Shown here piece after piece: positions 8,642 to 19,157 of a DNA stretch of 64,000 bases. The notes below the pieces were generated by a model. The model ran no database searches. It was given only the letters and a program-made list of their open reading frames with translations, and was not told where the DNA came from. Source of the stretch: Geomonas silvestris (GTDB lineage Bacteria > Desulfobacterota > Desulfuromonadia > Geobacterales > Geobacteraceae); NCBI RefSeq assembly GCF_014193515.1, contig NZ_BLXX01000001.1, positions 62,001 through 126,000 on the forward strand, written 5' to 3'. The first letter of the stretch is position 1. Each line of letters opens with the position of its first letter. Position numbers and translations under genes: made by a program.

Positions 8642-8940
8642 ACGGCGGCTACCCCACCGACCTCCCGGTCATCCTCGTCCTGAGCTTCGCAAGCCTTGTC
8701 TGCGTGCTCTCCAGTTTGGGTCTGCTCCTCATGCGCGGCTTTTACGACAAGCTGCACTACCTAGCTCCCCCCGCCGTCCTCGGCCTGGGGGGCGTCACCC
8801 TCGCCATATTCCTCGAGGAGGGCCTAAGCTCGGCCACCTTGAAAGCCGTCCTCGTTTTCGCGGTCACCCTGATCAGTAACCCCGTCATCACCTATGCTGC
8901 CGCGCGGGCCAATTACCTGCGCACCCGCCCCAAGTCATGA
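8638..8940 (+). CDS. mrpG: Antiporter subunit G (MrpG/MnhG-like)
   Basis: It starts with GTG 8638 inside the GTGA overlap with subunit F and has 100 residues. Three helices are seen. The family pattern is clear in LLMRGFYDKLHYLAPPAVLG (MrpG: 'ml r f p d v y t R L H a') and in VLVFAVTLISNPVITYAAARA. It belongs to the membrane arm of Mrp-type complexes. It overlaps the DUF4040 gene by 4 bases. A longer upstream frame exists but lies inside the E and F genes. Confidence 0.8.
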   Translation: MNGGYPTDLPVILVLSFASLVCVLSSLGLLLMRGFYDKLHYLAPPAVLGLGGVTLAIFLEEGLSSATLKAVLVFAVTLISNPVITYAAARANYLRTRPKS

Positions 8941-9182
8941 ACGAGATCCTGCAGGCAATCGTCTTTGTCATGGTGGCGATCGCCGGCACCGGCGTGGTAA
9001 CCACGCGGGATCCTCTGCATCAGTCCCTGGTCGCCGGCTTATTCGGGCTTTTGCTGAGCGTGCTGTTCATGGTGCTTCAGGCGCCGGACGTGGCGCTCTC
9101 CGAGCTGGTGGTCGGTGCGGTGGCATTCCCCCTCATGGTGCTTTTGACCGTTGCGAAGACCCGCGCCAAGGAGTGCGAATGA
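8937..9182 (+). CDS. DUF4040 protein (MbhD-like/MrpA C-terminal domain)
   Basis: These 81 residues form three helices. LHQSLVAGLFGLLLSVLFMVLQ followed by APDVALSELVVGAVAFPLMVLL is the conserved DUF4040 block (A-P-D-V-A-x-t-E). In complete Mrp systems this block lies in the C-terminal part of MrpA; in Mbh/Mbx hydrogenase-type systems it is a separate small subunit, as here. The acidic residues in this block are thought to matter for the ion path. It overlaps both neighbours by 4 bases. Confidence 0.82.
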   Translation: MNEILQAIVFVMVAIAGTGVVTTRDPLHQSLVAGLFGLLLSVLFMVLQAPDVALSELVVGAVAFPLMVLLTVAKTRAKECE

Positions 9183-9946
9183 GACAGAGCGCCACCAGGA
9201 TCATCTTCTGGAGCATCGCCGGACTCTTCGCCTTCCCCCTGTTCCTGGCGCTGCGGGATCTCCCCGACTTCGGCGCCTACGCGGGCCCCTACGGCGACCT
9301 GGTGCTCGCGACCTGCACCGGGGAGCGCCACACCCCCCAGGGGGTTGCCGCCGTCACCTTCGACTACCGCGGCTTCGATACCCTGGGCGAGGAGTTCATC
9401 CTCTTCGCGGCACTGGCGGGGGCCCTGCTTCTGACCCGGCCCCAGGAGGACGAACGGCAGCATCCCCCGCGGGACCACGCCCTGGACCGCCCGGTCCCCC
9501 AGGGAAACGAGCCCATCGTAGCTGCCGGCAGGCTGATGTTTCCCTTCTCCCTCATGCTCAGTATCTACATCATCGTGCACGGGCACCTGACCCCGGGAGG
9601 CGGCTTTCAGGGGGGGGTACTCTTGGCGACGGCCTTCTACTACGTCTATTTAAGCGGCGAGTACCAGGACCTGCACCCCTTCACCTCGGTCCCCCTGCTC
9701 GAGTCGCTCAAGGTGCTGGGAGCCGCAGGTTTCGCCCTCCTGGCTGCGTCGCCGCTCGCCGTGGGGCTCCCCTTCATGACCAACCTGCTCCCCCTGGGGC
9801 GGGAAGGTGGGCTCCTCTCCGCGGGGACTCTTCCTCTTTGCAACCTGTTAGTCGGCTGCGAGGTCGGTGCCGCCTTCCTGTTGCTGATCGACGCCTTCCT
9901 GCGCCAGGTTGTCGTGATCGGGAAGAAAAAGGAGGAGGACTCGTGA
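9179..9946 (+). CDS. mrpB: MnhB-type antiporter subunit with MbhE-like N-terminus
   Basis: ATG 9179, in a 4-base overlap, gives 255 residues. The first about 90 residues (GFDTLGEEFILFAALAGALL) resemble MbhE, the tail of MrpA. After a charged linker the MnhB domain follows: FSLMLSIYIIVHGHLTPGGG (almost the MrpB consensus 'y l f l rGHn aPGGGF'), FQGGVLLATAFYY, and a C-terminal helix near CEVGAAFLLLIDAF. It is thus a fusion of MbhE-like and MrpB parts, common in Mbh-type modules. It overlaps subunit C, which starts with GTG. Confidence 0.85.
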   Translation: MRQSATRIIFWSIAGLFAFPLFLALRDLPDFGAYAGPYGDLVLATCTGERHTPQGVAAVTFDYRGFDTLGEEFILFAALAGALLLTRPQEDERQHPPRDHALDRPVPQGNEPIVAAGRLMFPFSLMLSIYIIVHGHLTPGGGFQGGVLLATAFYYVYLSGEYQDLHPFTSVPLLESLKVLGAAGFALLAASPLAVGLPFMTNLLPLGREGGLLSAGTLPLCNLLVGCEVGAAFLLLIDAFLRQVVVIGKKKEEDS

Positions 9947-10287
9947 GCGAGCTCCCCTTTTTGGTCACCATCTGGCTCTTCCTGATCGGGCTCTACGGCA
10001 TCGCTACCAGCCGCAACACCATCCACCTGGTAAGCTGCCTCTTCGTGGCCCAATCCTCCACCTACCTTCTGCTCCTCTCGGTCGGTTACAGGGCCCACGG
10101 CAGCGCCCCGATCTTAAGCGGTATTCCCCCCGGCGCGCAGCCGGTCGACCCCGTGGTGCAGTCGCTTGCTCTCACCGACATCGTGGTCGGCGCCACGGTT
10201 TCGGCACTCATTCTCATCTTCGCGCTGCAGTCCCACAAGCGCAGTGGGACCCAGGACCCGCGGCGCACCCCGCCCATGCGAGGCTGA
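9943..10287 (+). CDS. mrpC: Antiporter subunit C (MrpC/NuoK-like)
   Basis: GTG 9943, within the GTGA overlap, gives 114 residues with three helices in the NuoK/MrpC fold. IATSRNTIHLVSCLFVAQSS corresponds to 'lr rnlI r l i i G l e l l'. QALTDIV-type ending DPVVQSLALTDIVVGATVSA is the classic MrpC/NuoK signature (D-P-x-x-Q-A-L-v-L-T-a-I-V-I). It is a small subunit next to the proton-conducting D subunit. The gap to mrpD is 3 bases. Confidence 0.88.
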   Translation: MSELPFLVTIWLFLIGLYGIATSRNTIHLVSCLFVAQSSTYLLLLSVGYRAHGSAPILSGIPPGAQPVDPVVQSLALTDIVVGATVSALILIFALQSHKRSGTQDPRRTPPMRG

Positions 10288-10290
10288 CCC

Positions 10291-12108
10291 ATGGAACAGC
10301 TCGCCCCCCTTCCCGTGGTGATCCCGCTCATCATGGCGGCGCTGTCGGTCCTGGTCGAGAAACTCCCCGGCAAGCACCGCCTGCTCGACCTGTTGGGGCT
10401 CGGCACGGTCGGCACGGTCTTGGCGATCGACCTGAAGCTCGTCGGGCTCTCCTTCGAGAAGACCCTGGTCTACTGGTTCGGGGGGTGGCTCCCCCGAAAC
10501 GGCTTTCCGCTCGGGATCGCCTTCGCCATCGACCCCGCCGCGGCGGGGCTGGCGGGCTTCGCCGCACTCCTCACCCTTTTGGGCCTCATCTTCTCCTGGC
10601 ACTACTTCAGGAGCATCGGCAGCCACTACCACTGCCTCATGCTCCTCTTCCTCGGCTCGATGCAGGGTTTTTGCCTCACCGGCGACCTCTTCAACCTCTT
10701 CGTGTTCTTCGAGCTGATGGGGGTCGCGGCCTACGCGCTCACCGGGTACAAGATCGAGGACACCGGCCCCCTGGAGGGGGCGCTCAACTTCGCCGTGTTG
10801 AACAGCATCGGCGCCTTCCTGGTCCTCCTGGGGCTGGGGATGATCTACTCCAGGACCGGAGGGTTGAACCTCGCCTGGATCGGCACCCAGTGCGCGAGCC
10901 AAGGGGCCGATCTCACCCTGCAGGCCGCCTTCATGTTGCTCTGCATCGGTTTTTTGGTGAAGGCTGCGGTGATCCCCTTCCACTTCTGGCTTCCCGACGC
11001 CCATGCGGTGGCCCCCACTCCGGCCTCGCTCCTCTTCTCCGGCATCATGGTCGAACTCGGGATCTACGCCGTGGCGCGCTGCTATTGGACCCTCCTGGCG
11101 GACCAGGAAGCGGTCTCCTGGATGGGGACGCTCTTTCTCTCCCTGGGGCTCGCCACCGCACTTCTGGGTGCCGGCATGGCCTTCGTGCAGCGCCACCTGA
11201 AGCGCCTTTTGGCCTACTCCACGGTGAGCCATTCCGGGATGATGCTCGCCGCCTTCGCCCTCGCCGACCCCGGGGCACTCGGCGGTTTTTTCCTGTACCT
11301 TTTCGGCCACGGTTTCGTGAAGGGGGGGCTCTTTATCGCGACCGGGATCGTCCTGCACCGGCTCAAATCGGTGGACGAGGACCAACTCCGTGGCCGCGGT
11401 AGAGAACTCTGGCTTACCGGCCCGCTCTTCTGCCTGGGGGGGCTGGTTCTGGCCGGCGTCCCTCCGTTTGGCACTTGGGTCGGCAAGGCGCTCATCGAAC
11501 AGCGCGCCGAGGCCCTCGGCTACCCGCTGGTCACCCCGGTGCTCCTAATAAGCTCGGCGCTGACCGGCGCCGCCGTGCTGCGCGCCGGGCTGGGGATCTT
11601 CTACGGCGCGGGCTCCCCCAATTTCCTGTCGGCCTGCGCGCCGGCCACCGGGGACCAGGAACTCCCGGAGACGGCGAAAGCGCTGGACCGGACCCCCTTC
11701 GTAATGGCGCTCCCGCTTTGCCTCCTCTTTGCGGCGGCGCTCGGCACGGGAGCTTTTGAGGAACTATCGCGCCGGGTGCTCCTGGCAAGCGCCCGGTTCT
11801 GTCACAGCGAGGGGTACCGCCTCGCGGTACTCGCCGGCCGGGCGGGCGCAGTCACCCCCTTGCCGCTGCCGCAGCTGGAATGGCAGAAGGGACTCCTTTC
11901 CGGCGCGGCGGCCCTGGCAGCGGCCCTGCTGGCGCTGTTCGGCCTCCCCTTGCCGGCCTGGCTGCAGCGCCCTTACAAGCAGTTCTTCCAGGGGGTGCTG
12001 AGGGTGCTGCGCACACTCCACAGCGGCTACGTGGGCGACTACGTGATCTGGTTCCTGCTCGGCTCCGCCGCACTGCTGCTCGCCACCTGGGTCAATTCCG
12101 GATTGTAA
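10291..12108 (+). CDS. mrpD: Proton-conducting antiporter subunit D (MrpD/NuoN-like)
   Basis: This 605-residue protein has about 14-16 helices and the Proton_antipo_M core. Key elements are FFELMGVAAYAL (conserved Glu of helix 5), GFLVKAAVIPFHFWLPDAHA (the broken-helix Lys and HxWLPdAH), LKRLLAYSTVSHSGMM and GHGFVKGGLFIATG. It ends with a long arm and a last helix (SGYVGDYVIWFLLG) typical of Mbh/Mbx-associated D subunits. It is the only large proton channel in this gene set. The likely role is coupling proton flow to Na+ or another ion across the inner membrane. No hydrogenase or oxidoreductase genes are adjacent. Confidence 0.9.
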   Translation: MEQLAPLPVVIPLIMAALSVLVEKLPGKHRLLDLLGLGTVGTVLAIDLKLVGLSFEKTLVYWFGGWLPRNGFPLGIAFAIDPAAAGLAGFAALLTLLGLIFSWHYFRSIGSHYHCLMLLFLGSMQGFCLTGDLFNLFVFFELMGVAAYALTGYKIEDTGPLEGALNFAVLNSIGAFLVLLGLGMIYSRTGGLNLAWIGTQCASQGADLTLQAAFMLLCIGFLVKAAVIPFHFWLPDAHAVAPTPASLLFSGIMVELGIYAVARCYWTLLADQEAVSWMGTLFLSLGLATALLGAGMAFVQRHLKRLLAYSTVSHSGMMLAAFALADPGALGGFFLYLFGHGFVKGGLFIATGIVLHRLKSVDEDQLRGRGRELWLTGPLFCLGGLVLAGVPPFGTWVGKALIEQRAEALGYPLVTPVLLISSALTGAAVLRAGLGIFYGAGSPNFLSACAPATGDQELPETAKALDRTPFVMALPLCLLFAAALGTGAFEELSRRVLLASARFCHSEGYRLAVLAGRAGAVTPLPLPQLEWQKGLLSGAAALAAALLALFGLPLPAWLQRPYKQFFQGVLRVLRTLHSGYVGDYVIWFLLGSAALLLATWVNSGL

Positions 12109-12169
12109 ATCGTTTTTCACTGTCCTAGACTGAAGTCAGAAGCGTACTCGCAACCAAGGAGGTACCGTC

Positions 12170-12472
12170 ATGGCAACAGCAAGCGGAAGAGGGAGCGGAC
12201 AGTCCCCGGCCAACGTAACCCGGTTTCTCAAAGGGATCGACTTCCCGGCCCAGAAGAAGGACCTCATCCAACACGCCAAAAAAAATCAGGCCGAGAAGGA
12301 TGTGATGGACCTGATCCAAAATATGGAAGAACGTGACTACGAAAGCATGGCCGACGTCATGAAGTCCTACGGAAAAGAGCCGCACCGCACCAGCGGCAAG
12401 GAGTCGACCAGCAAGGAATCGACCACGAAGGGGCGCAGCCAGGGTAAACAGGGCCAGGCTCACCACCGGTAG
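12170..12472 (+). CDS. DUF2795-like small protein
   Basis: This 100-residue soluble protein has a near-perfect ribosome site, AAGGAGGT, before ATG 12170. The core ANVTRFLKGIDFPAQKKDLI ... DVMDLIQNMEERDYESMADV matches the DUF2795 pattern ('l l k G v d f P a s k e e l i e h A r'). The tail is rich in Ser, Lys, Gly and Thr and looks disordered. Function is unknown. A strong terminator follows at once. It may be cotranscribed with the antiporter genes 61 bases upstream, or have its own promoter. Confidence 0.8.
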   Translation: MATASGRGSGQSPANVTRFLKGIDFPAQKKDLIQHAKKNQAEKDVMDLIQNMEERDYESMADVMKSYGKEPHRTSGKESTSKESTTKGRSQGKQGQAHHR

Positions 12473-12494
12473 TAACGGTAGGCCGCGCACAATG

Positions 12495-12540
12495 ACAAAA
12501 AGGGGGCCTGGACCGGCTGGTTCAGGCTCTTTTTTTGTGC
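12495..12540 (+). terminator. Rho-independent terminator
   Basis: A 9-bp stem (12506-12514 with 12519-12527, one G-T pair and a 4-base loop) is followed by CTCTTTTTTTG. The 5' side also has an A-run, so it could act in both directions. It ends the antiporter/DUF2795 unit. Confidence 0.85.
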
Positions 12541-12721
12541 GGCAAAGCCCGGGACAGGCACAGGGGCGCGCGGTCAAGTCAAACCGCTCCCTTCCCCAGC
12601 TTCCTCTCTGAGAACGGCAGCCGCTAGTGAGTTCAGCCCCCCTTTAAGGAGCGCCTTCCAGCAGTAACTGCCTGCCATCTGCCAGCCCTCCCCACCTCAA
12701 AGCTAGTCCGGAGAAAAATAT

Positions 12722-12749
12722 TTGACAGTACGATGCGACCTGCTACCAT
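12722..12749 (+). promoter_or_regulatory. Candidate sigma-70 promoter of the glycan cluster
   Basis: TTGACA (12722-12727), a 16-base spacer and TACCAT (12744-12749) lie 60 bases before ATG 12809. It is the first gene of a run of coupled glycan genes. The rest of 12541-12808 shows no gene or strong structure. Confidence 0.5.
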
Positions 12750-12808
12750 AGGAAAGTCTTCATTAGCATTTTCTATCTTTCTGCCAAAAAACTGGAGGAA
12801 GGGCTGGT

Positions 12809-13926
12809 ATGGGACGACGCGTGCTGATCACCGGAGGAGCAGGGTTTATCGGCTCCCACCTTGCCGACGAACTGCTCCGGCACGGTTACGAGGTCCGGGC
12901 ATTAGACCTGTTGCTGCCGCAGATTCATGGGCCAGAGGCGCGCCGCCCGGCCTACCTTGCGCCGGAAGTCGAGCTCATTAAGGGAGACGTGCGCAACAAG
13001 GAGCTGGTCTGCCAGGCCCTCAAGGGGGTCGACGCGGTGTTCCACCTGGCCGCCATGGTCGGGGTGGGCCAGAGCATGTACGAGATCGAGAAGTACACCT
13101 CCACCAACAACTACGGGACCGCGGTCCTTCTGGAGGCGCTCGCCTCCTGCGGCGGCGTCGAGAGACTGGTGGTCGCCTCCAGCATGAGCATCTACGGCGA
13201 GGGGCTTTGCCGCGACGCCGCGGGGAACCTGCACAACCCGCCGCAGCGCACCCTGGAACAACTGCAGGGGGGCGCCTGGGAGTTGCGCGGGGCAAAGGAC
13301 GAGGTGCTCACCCCGGTTCCCACCCCGGAGCTTAAGGTACCTTCGCTCGCCTCCATCTACGCCCTTTCCAAGTACGACCAGGAACGGATGTGCCTCATCT
13401 TCGGCTCGGCCTACCGGGTCCCGGTGCTGGCCCTGCGCCTCTTCAACGTCTACGGGCCGCGCCAGGCCCTCGCCAACCCCTACACCGGGGTCCTGGCCAT
13501 CTTCGCCGCGCGCCTTTTGAACGGCAAGCCCCCCACCCTCTTCGAGGACGGCCGCCAGCAGCGCGATTTCGTGAGCGTGTACGACGTGGCGGCTGCCGGG
13601 CGCTTGGCGCTCGAGGCCCGGCAGACCAAGGACCAGGTCTTCAACATCGGATCCGGGCGGCGCTTCACGGTCTACGAGATCGCCCTCTCGCTCGCCCGGG
13701 TGCTGAACCGCCCCGATATCGAGCCCGAGGTAACCGGCACCTACCGGGCCGGCGACATCCGCCACTGCTTTGCCGACATAAGCGAGGCCAGCCAGCAGCT
13801 TGGATACCAGCCAAGGATCGCCTTCGAGCAGGGAGTCCTCGAGTTGGCCGAATGGCTTGCCGGGCAGAGCGCACCAGACAACCTGACGCAGGCGCACGCC
13901 GAGCTTCGGGCCCGGGGGCTTACCAT

Positions 13927-13930
<4 letters not shown>
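12809..13930 (+). CDS. NAD-dependent nucleotide-sugar epimerase/dehydratase
   Basis: This 373-residue extended SDR enzyme starts after GGAGGAAGGG. It carries the Rossmann motif ITGGAGFIGSHLADEL at residues 7-22, the DVRN...DAVFHLAAMVGV segment, catalytic SSMSIYGEG (S/T), and YALSKYDQE (YxxxK). The sugar-binding region has LRLFNVYGPRQALANPYTG. An insertion of about 40 residues after the YGEG motif is typical of the RmlD/GalE-like group annotated as dTDP-L-rhamnose 4-epimerase. It should remodel an NDP-sugar for the glycosyltransferases downstream. It overlaps the next gene by 4 bases (ATGA). The exact substrate is not predictable. Confidence 0.88.
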
Positions 13931-15987
<2,057 letters not shown>

Positions 15988-16006
15988 TGCTCGCGAAAGG
16001 AAACGC

Positions 16007-16960
16007 ATGAAAGCAGCGATGATCGTCGGCCCAGAACAGGCGGAAGTCGTCCGCACCCCGGCCCCCGACCCGGAGCCGGGGGAACTCGTGGTCAGGCTCG
16101 AGGGGTGCGGGGTCTGCGCCTCCAACCTGCCGCTTTGGCAGGGGAGATCCTGGTTCAACTACCCCGCCCCCCCGGGGGCTCCGGGGCACGAGGGGTGGGG
16201 CCGGGTGCATGCCCTGGGTGCCGGAGTGCGCGGTTTCGAGGTGGGCGACCGGGTCACCTTTCTCTCCTACCACGCCTATGCCGAATACGACCGGGCCCAG
16301 GCCGGAGCGACGCTGAAGCTCCCCGCCGGTCTCGACCCCCTCCCCTTCCCGGGGGAATCGGTTGGCTGCGCCATGAACGTCTTCCGGCGTGCCGAGGTGA
16401 GCGCCGGCCAGACCGTCGCGGTGGTCGGCACCGGTTTTCTAGGGCTCATCTTCACGGCGCTTGCGGCACGGCGCGGCGCGCGGGTGCTGGCGCTTTCCCG
16501 GCGTCCCTTCGCGCTCGACCTGGCACGGGCTTGCGGTGCCGCCGAGACCATCCCGATGGACGACCACCAGCGGGTGCTGGACCGGGTCCGCGAGCTGTCC
16601 GGCGGCGTCGGCTGCGACCGGGTGCTCGAGGCGACCGGGCACCAGTGGCCGCTCGACCTCGCCGGGGAGCTGGTGCGGGAACGGGGCAAGGTGGTCATCG
16701 CCGGCTTCCACCAGGACGGCCCGCGCCAGGTCAACCTGCAGCTTTGGAACTGGAAGGGGATCGACGTGATCAACGCGCACGAGCGGGACCCCCGCTGTTA
16801 CCTGGAGGGGATCCAGGAGGCGATCCAGGCGGTCGCGGCGGGGCAATTAAGCCTTGCCGGCCTGATCACGCACCAGTTCGACCTGGACCAGGTGGCGCTC
16901 GCCTACCGCACCCTGGAACAGCGTCCCGACGGCTTCATCAAGGGGGTGATCAGGCTATGA
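16007..16960 (+). CDS. Zinc-type MDR dehydrogenase (short)
   Basis: This 317-residue protein of the medium-chain dehydrogenase superfamily has GCGVCASN (catalytic Zn Cys) and GAPGHEGWGRV (GHE motif). The Rossmann motif is VVGTGFLGLIFTAL. It is 25-40 residues shorter than typical zinc alcohol dehydrogenases, and the four-Cys structural zinc lobe is absent. This resembles the bacteriochlorophyllide-a-dehydrogenase-like/threonine-dehydrogenase-like proteins found beside Gfo/Idh/MocA enzymes in sugar pathways. It is coupled to such a gene by a 4-base overlap, so the pair may oxidise and reduce successive positions of one sugar or cyclitol. Confidence 0.85.
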   Translation: MKAAMIVGPEQAEVVRTPAPDPEPGELVVRLEGCGVCASNLPLWQGRSWFNYPAPPGAPGHEGWGRVHALGAGVRGFEVGDRVTFLSYHAYAEYDRAQAGATLKLPAGLDPLPFPGESVGCAMNVFRRAEVSAGQTVAVVGTGFLGLIFTALAARRGARVLALSRRPFALDLARACGAAETIPMDDHQRVLDRVRELSGGVGCDRVLEATGHQWPLDLAGELVRERGKVVIAGFHQDGPRQVNLQLWNWKGIDVINAHERDPRCYLEGIQEAIQAVAAGQLSLAGLITHQFDLDQVALAYRTLEQRPDGFIKGVIRL

Positions 16961-18000
16961 GCGCACCGGTACAATCGCGCGGCGCAAGGCCGCGACTGGG
17001 CTTTCTCGGGGTGGGCTGGATCGGCCGGCACCGCATGCGGGCCCTTATCAGTTCGGAGACCGTCGAGGTGGCGGCCATCGCCGACACCGCGCCGGAGAAC
17101 GCCGCGGCGGCCGGGGCCCTGGTGCCCCAGGCGCGCCAGGTCGCCACCCTCGACGAGCTGCTCGCCCTCGACCTGGACGGGGTGGTGATCGCAACCCCCA
17201 GCGCGGGGCACGCCGAGCAGGCGATCCGGATCCTGGACCGGGGGGTGGCGGTCTTCTGCCAGAAGCCGCTTGCCATCTCGGCCCTGGAGACCAAGCAGGT
17301 GGTGGCGGCGGCACGGCGCGCCAACCGGGCACTCAGCGTCGATTTCTCCTACCGCTTCACCGACGGGATGCAGAAGATCCACCAGCTGGTCCGCTCCGGG
17401 GAGCTCGGGGAGATCTACGCCGCGGACCTCGTCTTCCACAACGCCTACGGCCCGGACAAGGCCTGGTTTTTCGACCGCCAGCTCTCGGGCGGTGGGTGCC
17501 TCATGGATCTGGGGAGCCACCTGGTCGACCTGGCGCTCTGGCTCTTCGACTTTCCCCACGTCTGCAGCGTAACGAGCGCCCTCTACTCCAAAGGGGTGCA
17601 GCTGCACCGAGTGGCGGGGGCTGTTGAGGACTTCGCGGTCGCCTCCTACCGCCTGGCCAGCGGACAGCTGGTGCGGGTCGCCTGTTCCTGGAACCTCCCC
17701 GCCGGTCGGGACGCGGTCATCGAGGCGAGCTTCTACGGTACGGCAGGCGGGGCCTCATTCAGAAACGTCGAGGGTTCCTTCTACGACTTCGCCGCGGAGC
17801 GCTTCCGCGGCACCTCCCGCGAGCCCCTGGCGGCCCCCCCCGACGACTGGGGCGGGCGCGCCGCCATCGCCTGGGCGCGGGAGATCGCGGACGGCGGCGG
17901 TTTCAACCCGCGGGCTGAGCGCCTGGTCGACGTGGCCCAAGCCCTGGAGGCGGCCTACCGCCAGGCCCGGGAGCCCGGCCTGCACGGGAAACCCGCGTGA
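16957..18000 (+). CDS. Gfo/Idh/MocA-family oxidoreductase
   Basis: ATG 16957 gives 347 residues. The N-terminal Rossmann domain starts LGFLGVGWIGRHRMRAL. The family signature is VFCQKPLAISALE (the EKP motif with Gln for Glu), followed by SYRFTDGMQKIHQLVRSGELG and the active-site helix GGGCLMDLGSHLVDLALWLF (D and H). These NAD(P)-dependent enzymes oxidise or reduce sugars, cyclitols and nucleotide sugars. Replacement of Glu by Gln in the EKP motif is a small deviation. It is flanked by 4-base overlaps with the MDR gene and the GT4 gene, so it is clearly part of the glycan operon. Confidence 0.88.
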   Translation: MSAPVQSRGARPRLGFLGVGWIGRHRMRALISSETVEVAAIADTAPENAAAAGALVPQARQVATLDELLALDLDGVVIATPSAGHAEQAIRILDRGVAVFCQKPLAISALETKQVVAAARRANRALSVDFSYRFTDGMQKIHQLVRSGELGEIYAADLVFHNAYGPDKAWFFDRQLSGGGCLMDLGSHLVDLALWLFDFPHVCSVTSALYSKGVQLHRVAGAVEDFAVASYRLASGQLVRVACSWNLPAGRDAVIEASFYGTAGGASFRNVEGSFYDFAAERFRGTSREPLAAPPDDWGGRAAIAWAREIADGGGFNPRAERLVDVAQALEAAYRQAREPGLHGKPA

Positions 18001-19157
18001 GCGAGGGGGGGGCGGGCGAGGTCAGCTTGACGCTGCCGCGCAGGGTGCTGATGACTGCCGATACCGTCGGCGGGGTCTGGACCTTCGCCCTCGAGCTCGC
18101 CCGGGGCTATCTCCCCTACGGCATCGAGGTGCTCCTGGCCACCATGGGGCCGCTCCCCTCCCCCGAGCAGCGCCGCGAGGCCGCCGGCCTCCCCAACGTG
18201 ACCCTCTTCGAGAGCGCCTACCAGCTCGAGTGGATGGAGGCCCCCTGGGACGACGTGCACCACGCGGGCTCCTGGCTGTTGTCCCTCGAGGACCGTCTGC
18301 GCCCCGACCTGGTGCACCTGAACGGTTACGTGCACGCCGCCCTCCCCTGGAGCACCCCGCGGCTGGTCACCGCCCACTCCTGCGTACTCTCCTGGTGGGC
18401 CGACGTAAAGCAGAGCGAACTCCCCGGGCGCTTTCGGCGCTACCGGCAGGAGGTGGCGCAGGGGCTCGCGGCAGCGGACCTGGTCACGGCGCCCACCCTC
18501 GCCATGCTCCAGGCGCTGCAGTCCCACTACCTGGCGCTTCCCAGGGTTCGGGTGATCCACAACGCGCGCTGCCCGGACCTCTACTTCCCGGTCGCCAAGG
18601 AGGCCTACCTCCTCTCCGTGGGGCGCGTCTGGGACGAGGCGAAAAACCTGGCCGCGCTGGCCGGGGTGGCCCCCTACCTCCCCTGGCCGGTCTACGTGGC
18701 CGGAGACCAGGTACACCCAGACGGCGGCAGCGCCGAACTCGACAACGTCACCCTGTTGGGGAAACTCTCGCCACACCAGCTGGCCGGCTGGTTCGAGCGG
18801 AGCGCGATCTACGTCCTCCCCGCACGCTACGAGCCGTTCGGCCTTTCGGTCCTGGAGGCCGCACTTTGCGGCTGCGCCCTGGTGCTCGGGGACATCCAAA
18901 GCCTCAGGGAACTTTGGGACGAGGCGGCCCTCTTCGTCCCCCCCGACGGCCTGGGGGCCCTCTCCCAGACCCTCAAGCTGGTCTGCTCGGACCATAACCT
19001 GCGCACCTCCCTGGCCCAGAAGGCGCAGCGCCGCAGCGAGCGTTTCAGCCCGACCGTGATGGCCGCCCAGTACCTGGAGGCCTACTCGGCTGCAGCGGCC
19101 CATTTCCACCAGTCTCCGCCCCCGGCGGGGGAAAAGGTAAAGCCATGCATCTTGTGA
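17997..19157 (+). CDS. GT4-type glycosyltransferase
   Basis: GTG 17997 (GTGA overlap) gives 386 residues. N-terminal VLMTADTVGGVWTFALELAR is the Gly-rich loop of GT-B enzymes. The C-terminal half has LLSVGRVWDEAKNLAAL and PARYEPFGLSVLEAALCGCALV, the E-x7-E motif that binds the donor nucleotide in GT4 retaining enzymes. There is no membrane segment, so it acts at the cytoplasmic face. Its end overlaps the first CgeB-like gene by 13 bases. Donor and acceptor are unknown. Confidence 0.88.
   Translation: MSEGGAGEVSLTLPRRVLMTADTVGGVWTFALELARGYLPYGIEVLLATMGPLPSPEQRREAAGLPNVTLFESAYQLEWMEAPWDDVHHAGSWLLSLEDRLRPDLVHLNGYVHAALPWSTPRLVTAHSCVLSWWADVKQSELPGRFRRYRQEVAQGLAAADLVTAPTLAMLQALQSHYLALPRVRVIHNARCPDLYFPVAKEAYLLSVGRVWDEAKNLAALAGVAPYLPWPVYVAGDQVHPDGGSAELDNVTLLGKLSPHQLAGWFERSAIYVLPARYEPFGLSVLEAALCGCALVLGDIQSLRELWDEAALFVPPDGLGALSQTLKLVCSDHNLRTSLAQKAQRRSERFSPTVMAAQYLEAYSAAAAHFHQSPPPAGEKVKPCIL

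Noticed and set aside
10114..11385. Minus-strand open frame of 423 codons inside mrpD
   Set aside because: It is highly charged, has no domain, and lies opposite a clearly conserved membrane subunit.
12541..12721. Small gene or RNA between the DUF2795 terminator and the glycan cluster
   Set aside because: No ribosome site with a coding frame and no stable structure were seen beyond the promoter candidate.
13390..13926. Longer N-terminus for the hydrolase-epimerase fusion (865 codons)
   Set aside because: The added part is Arg/Pro/Ala-rich and lies within the upstream epimerase in another frame; ATG 13927 overlaps its stop by 4 bases.
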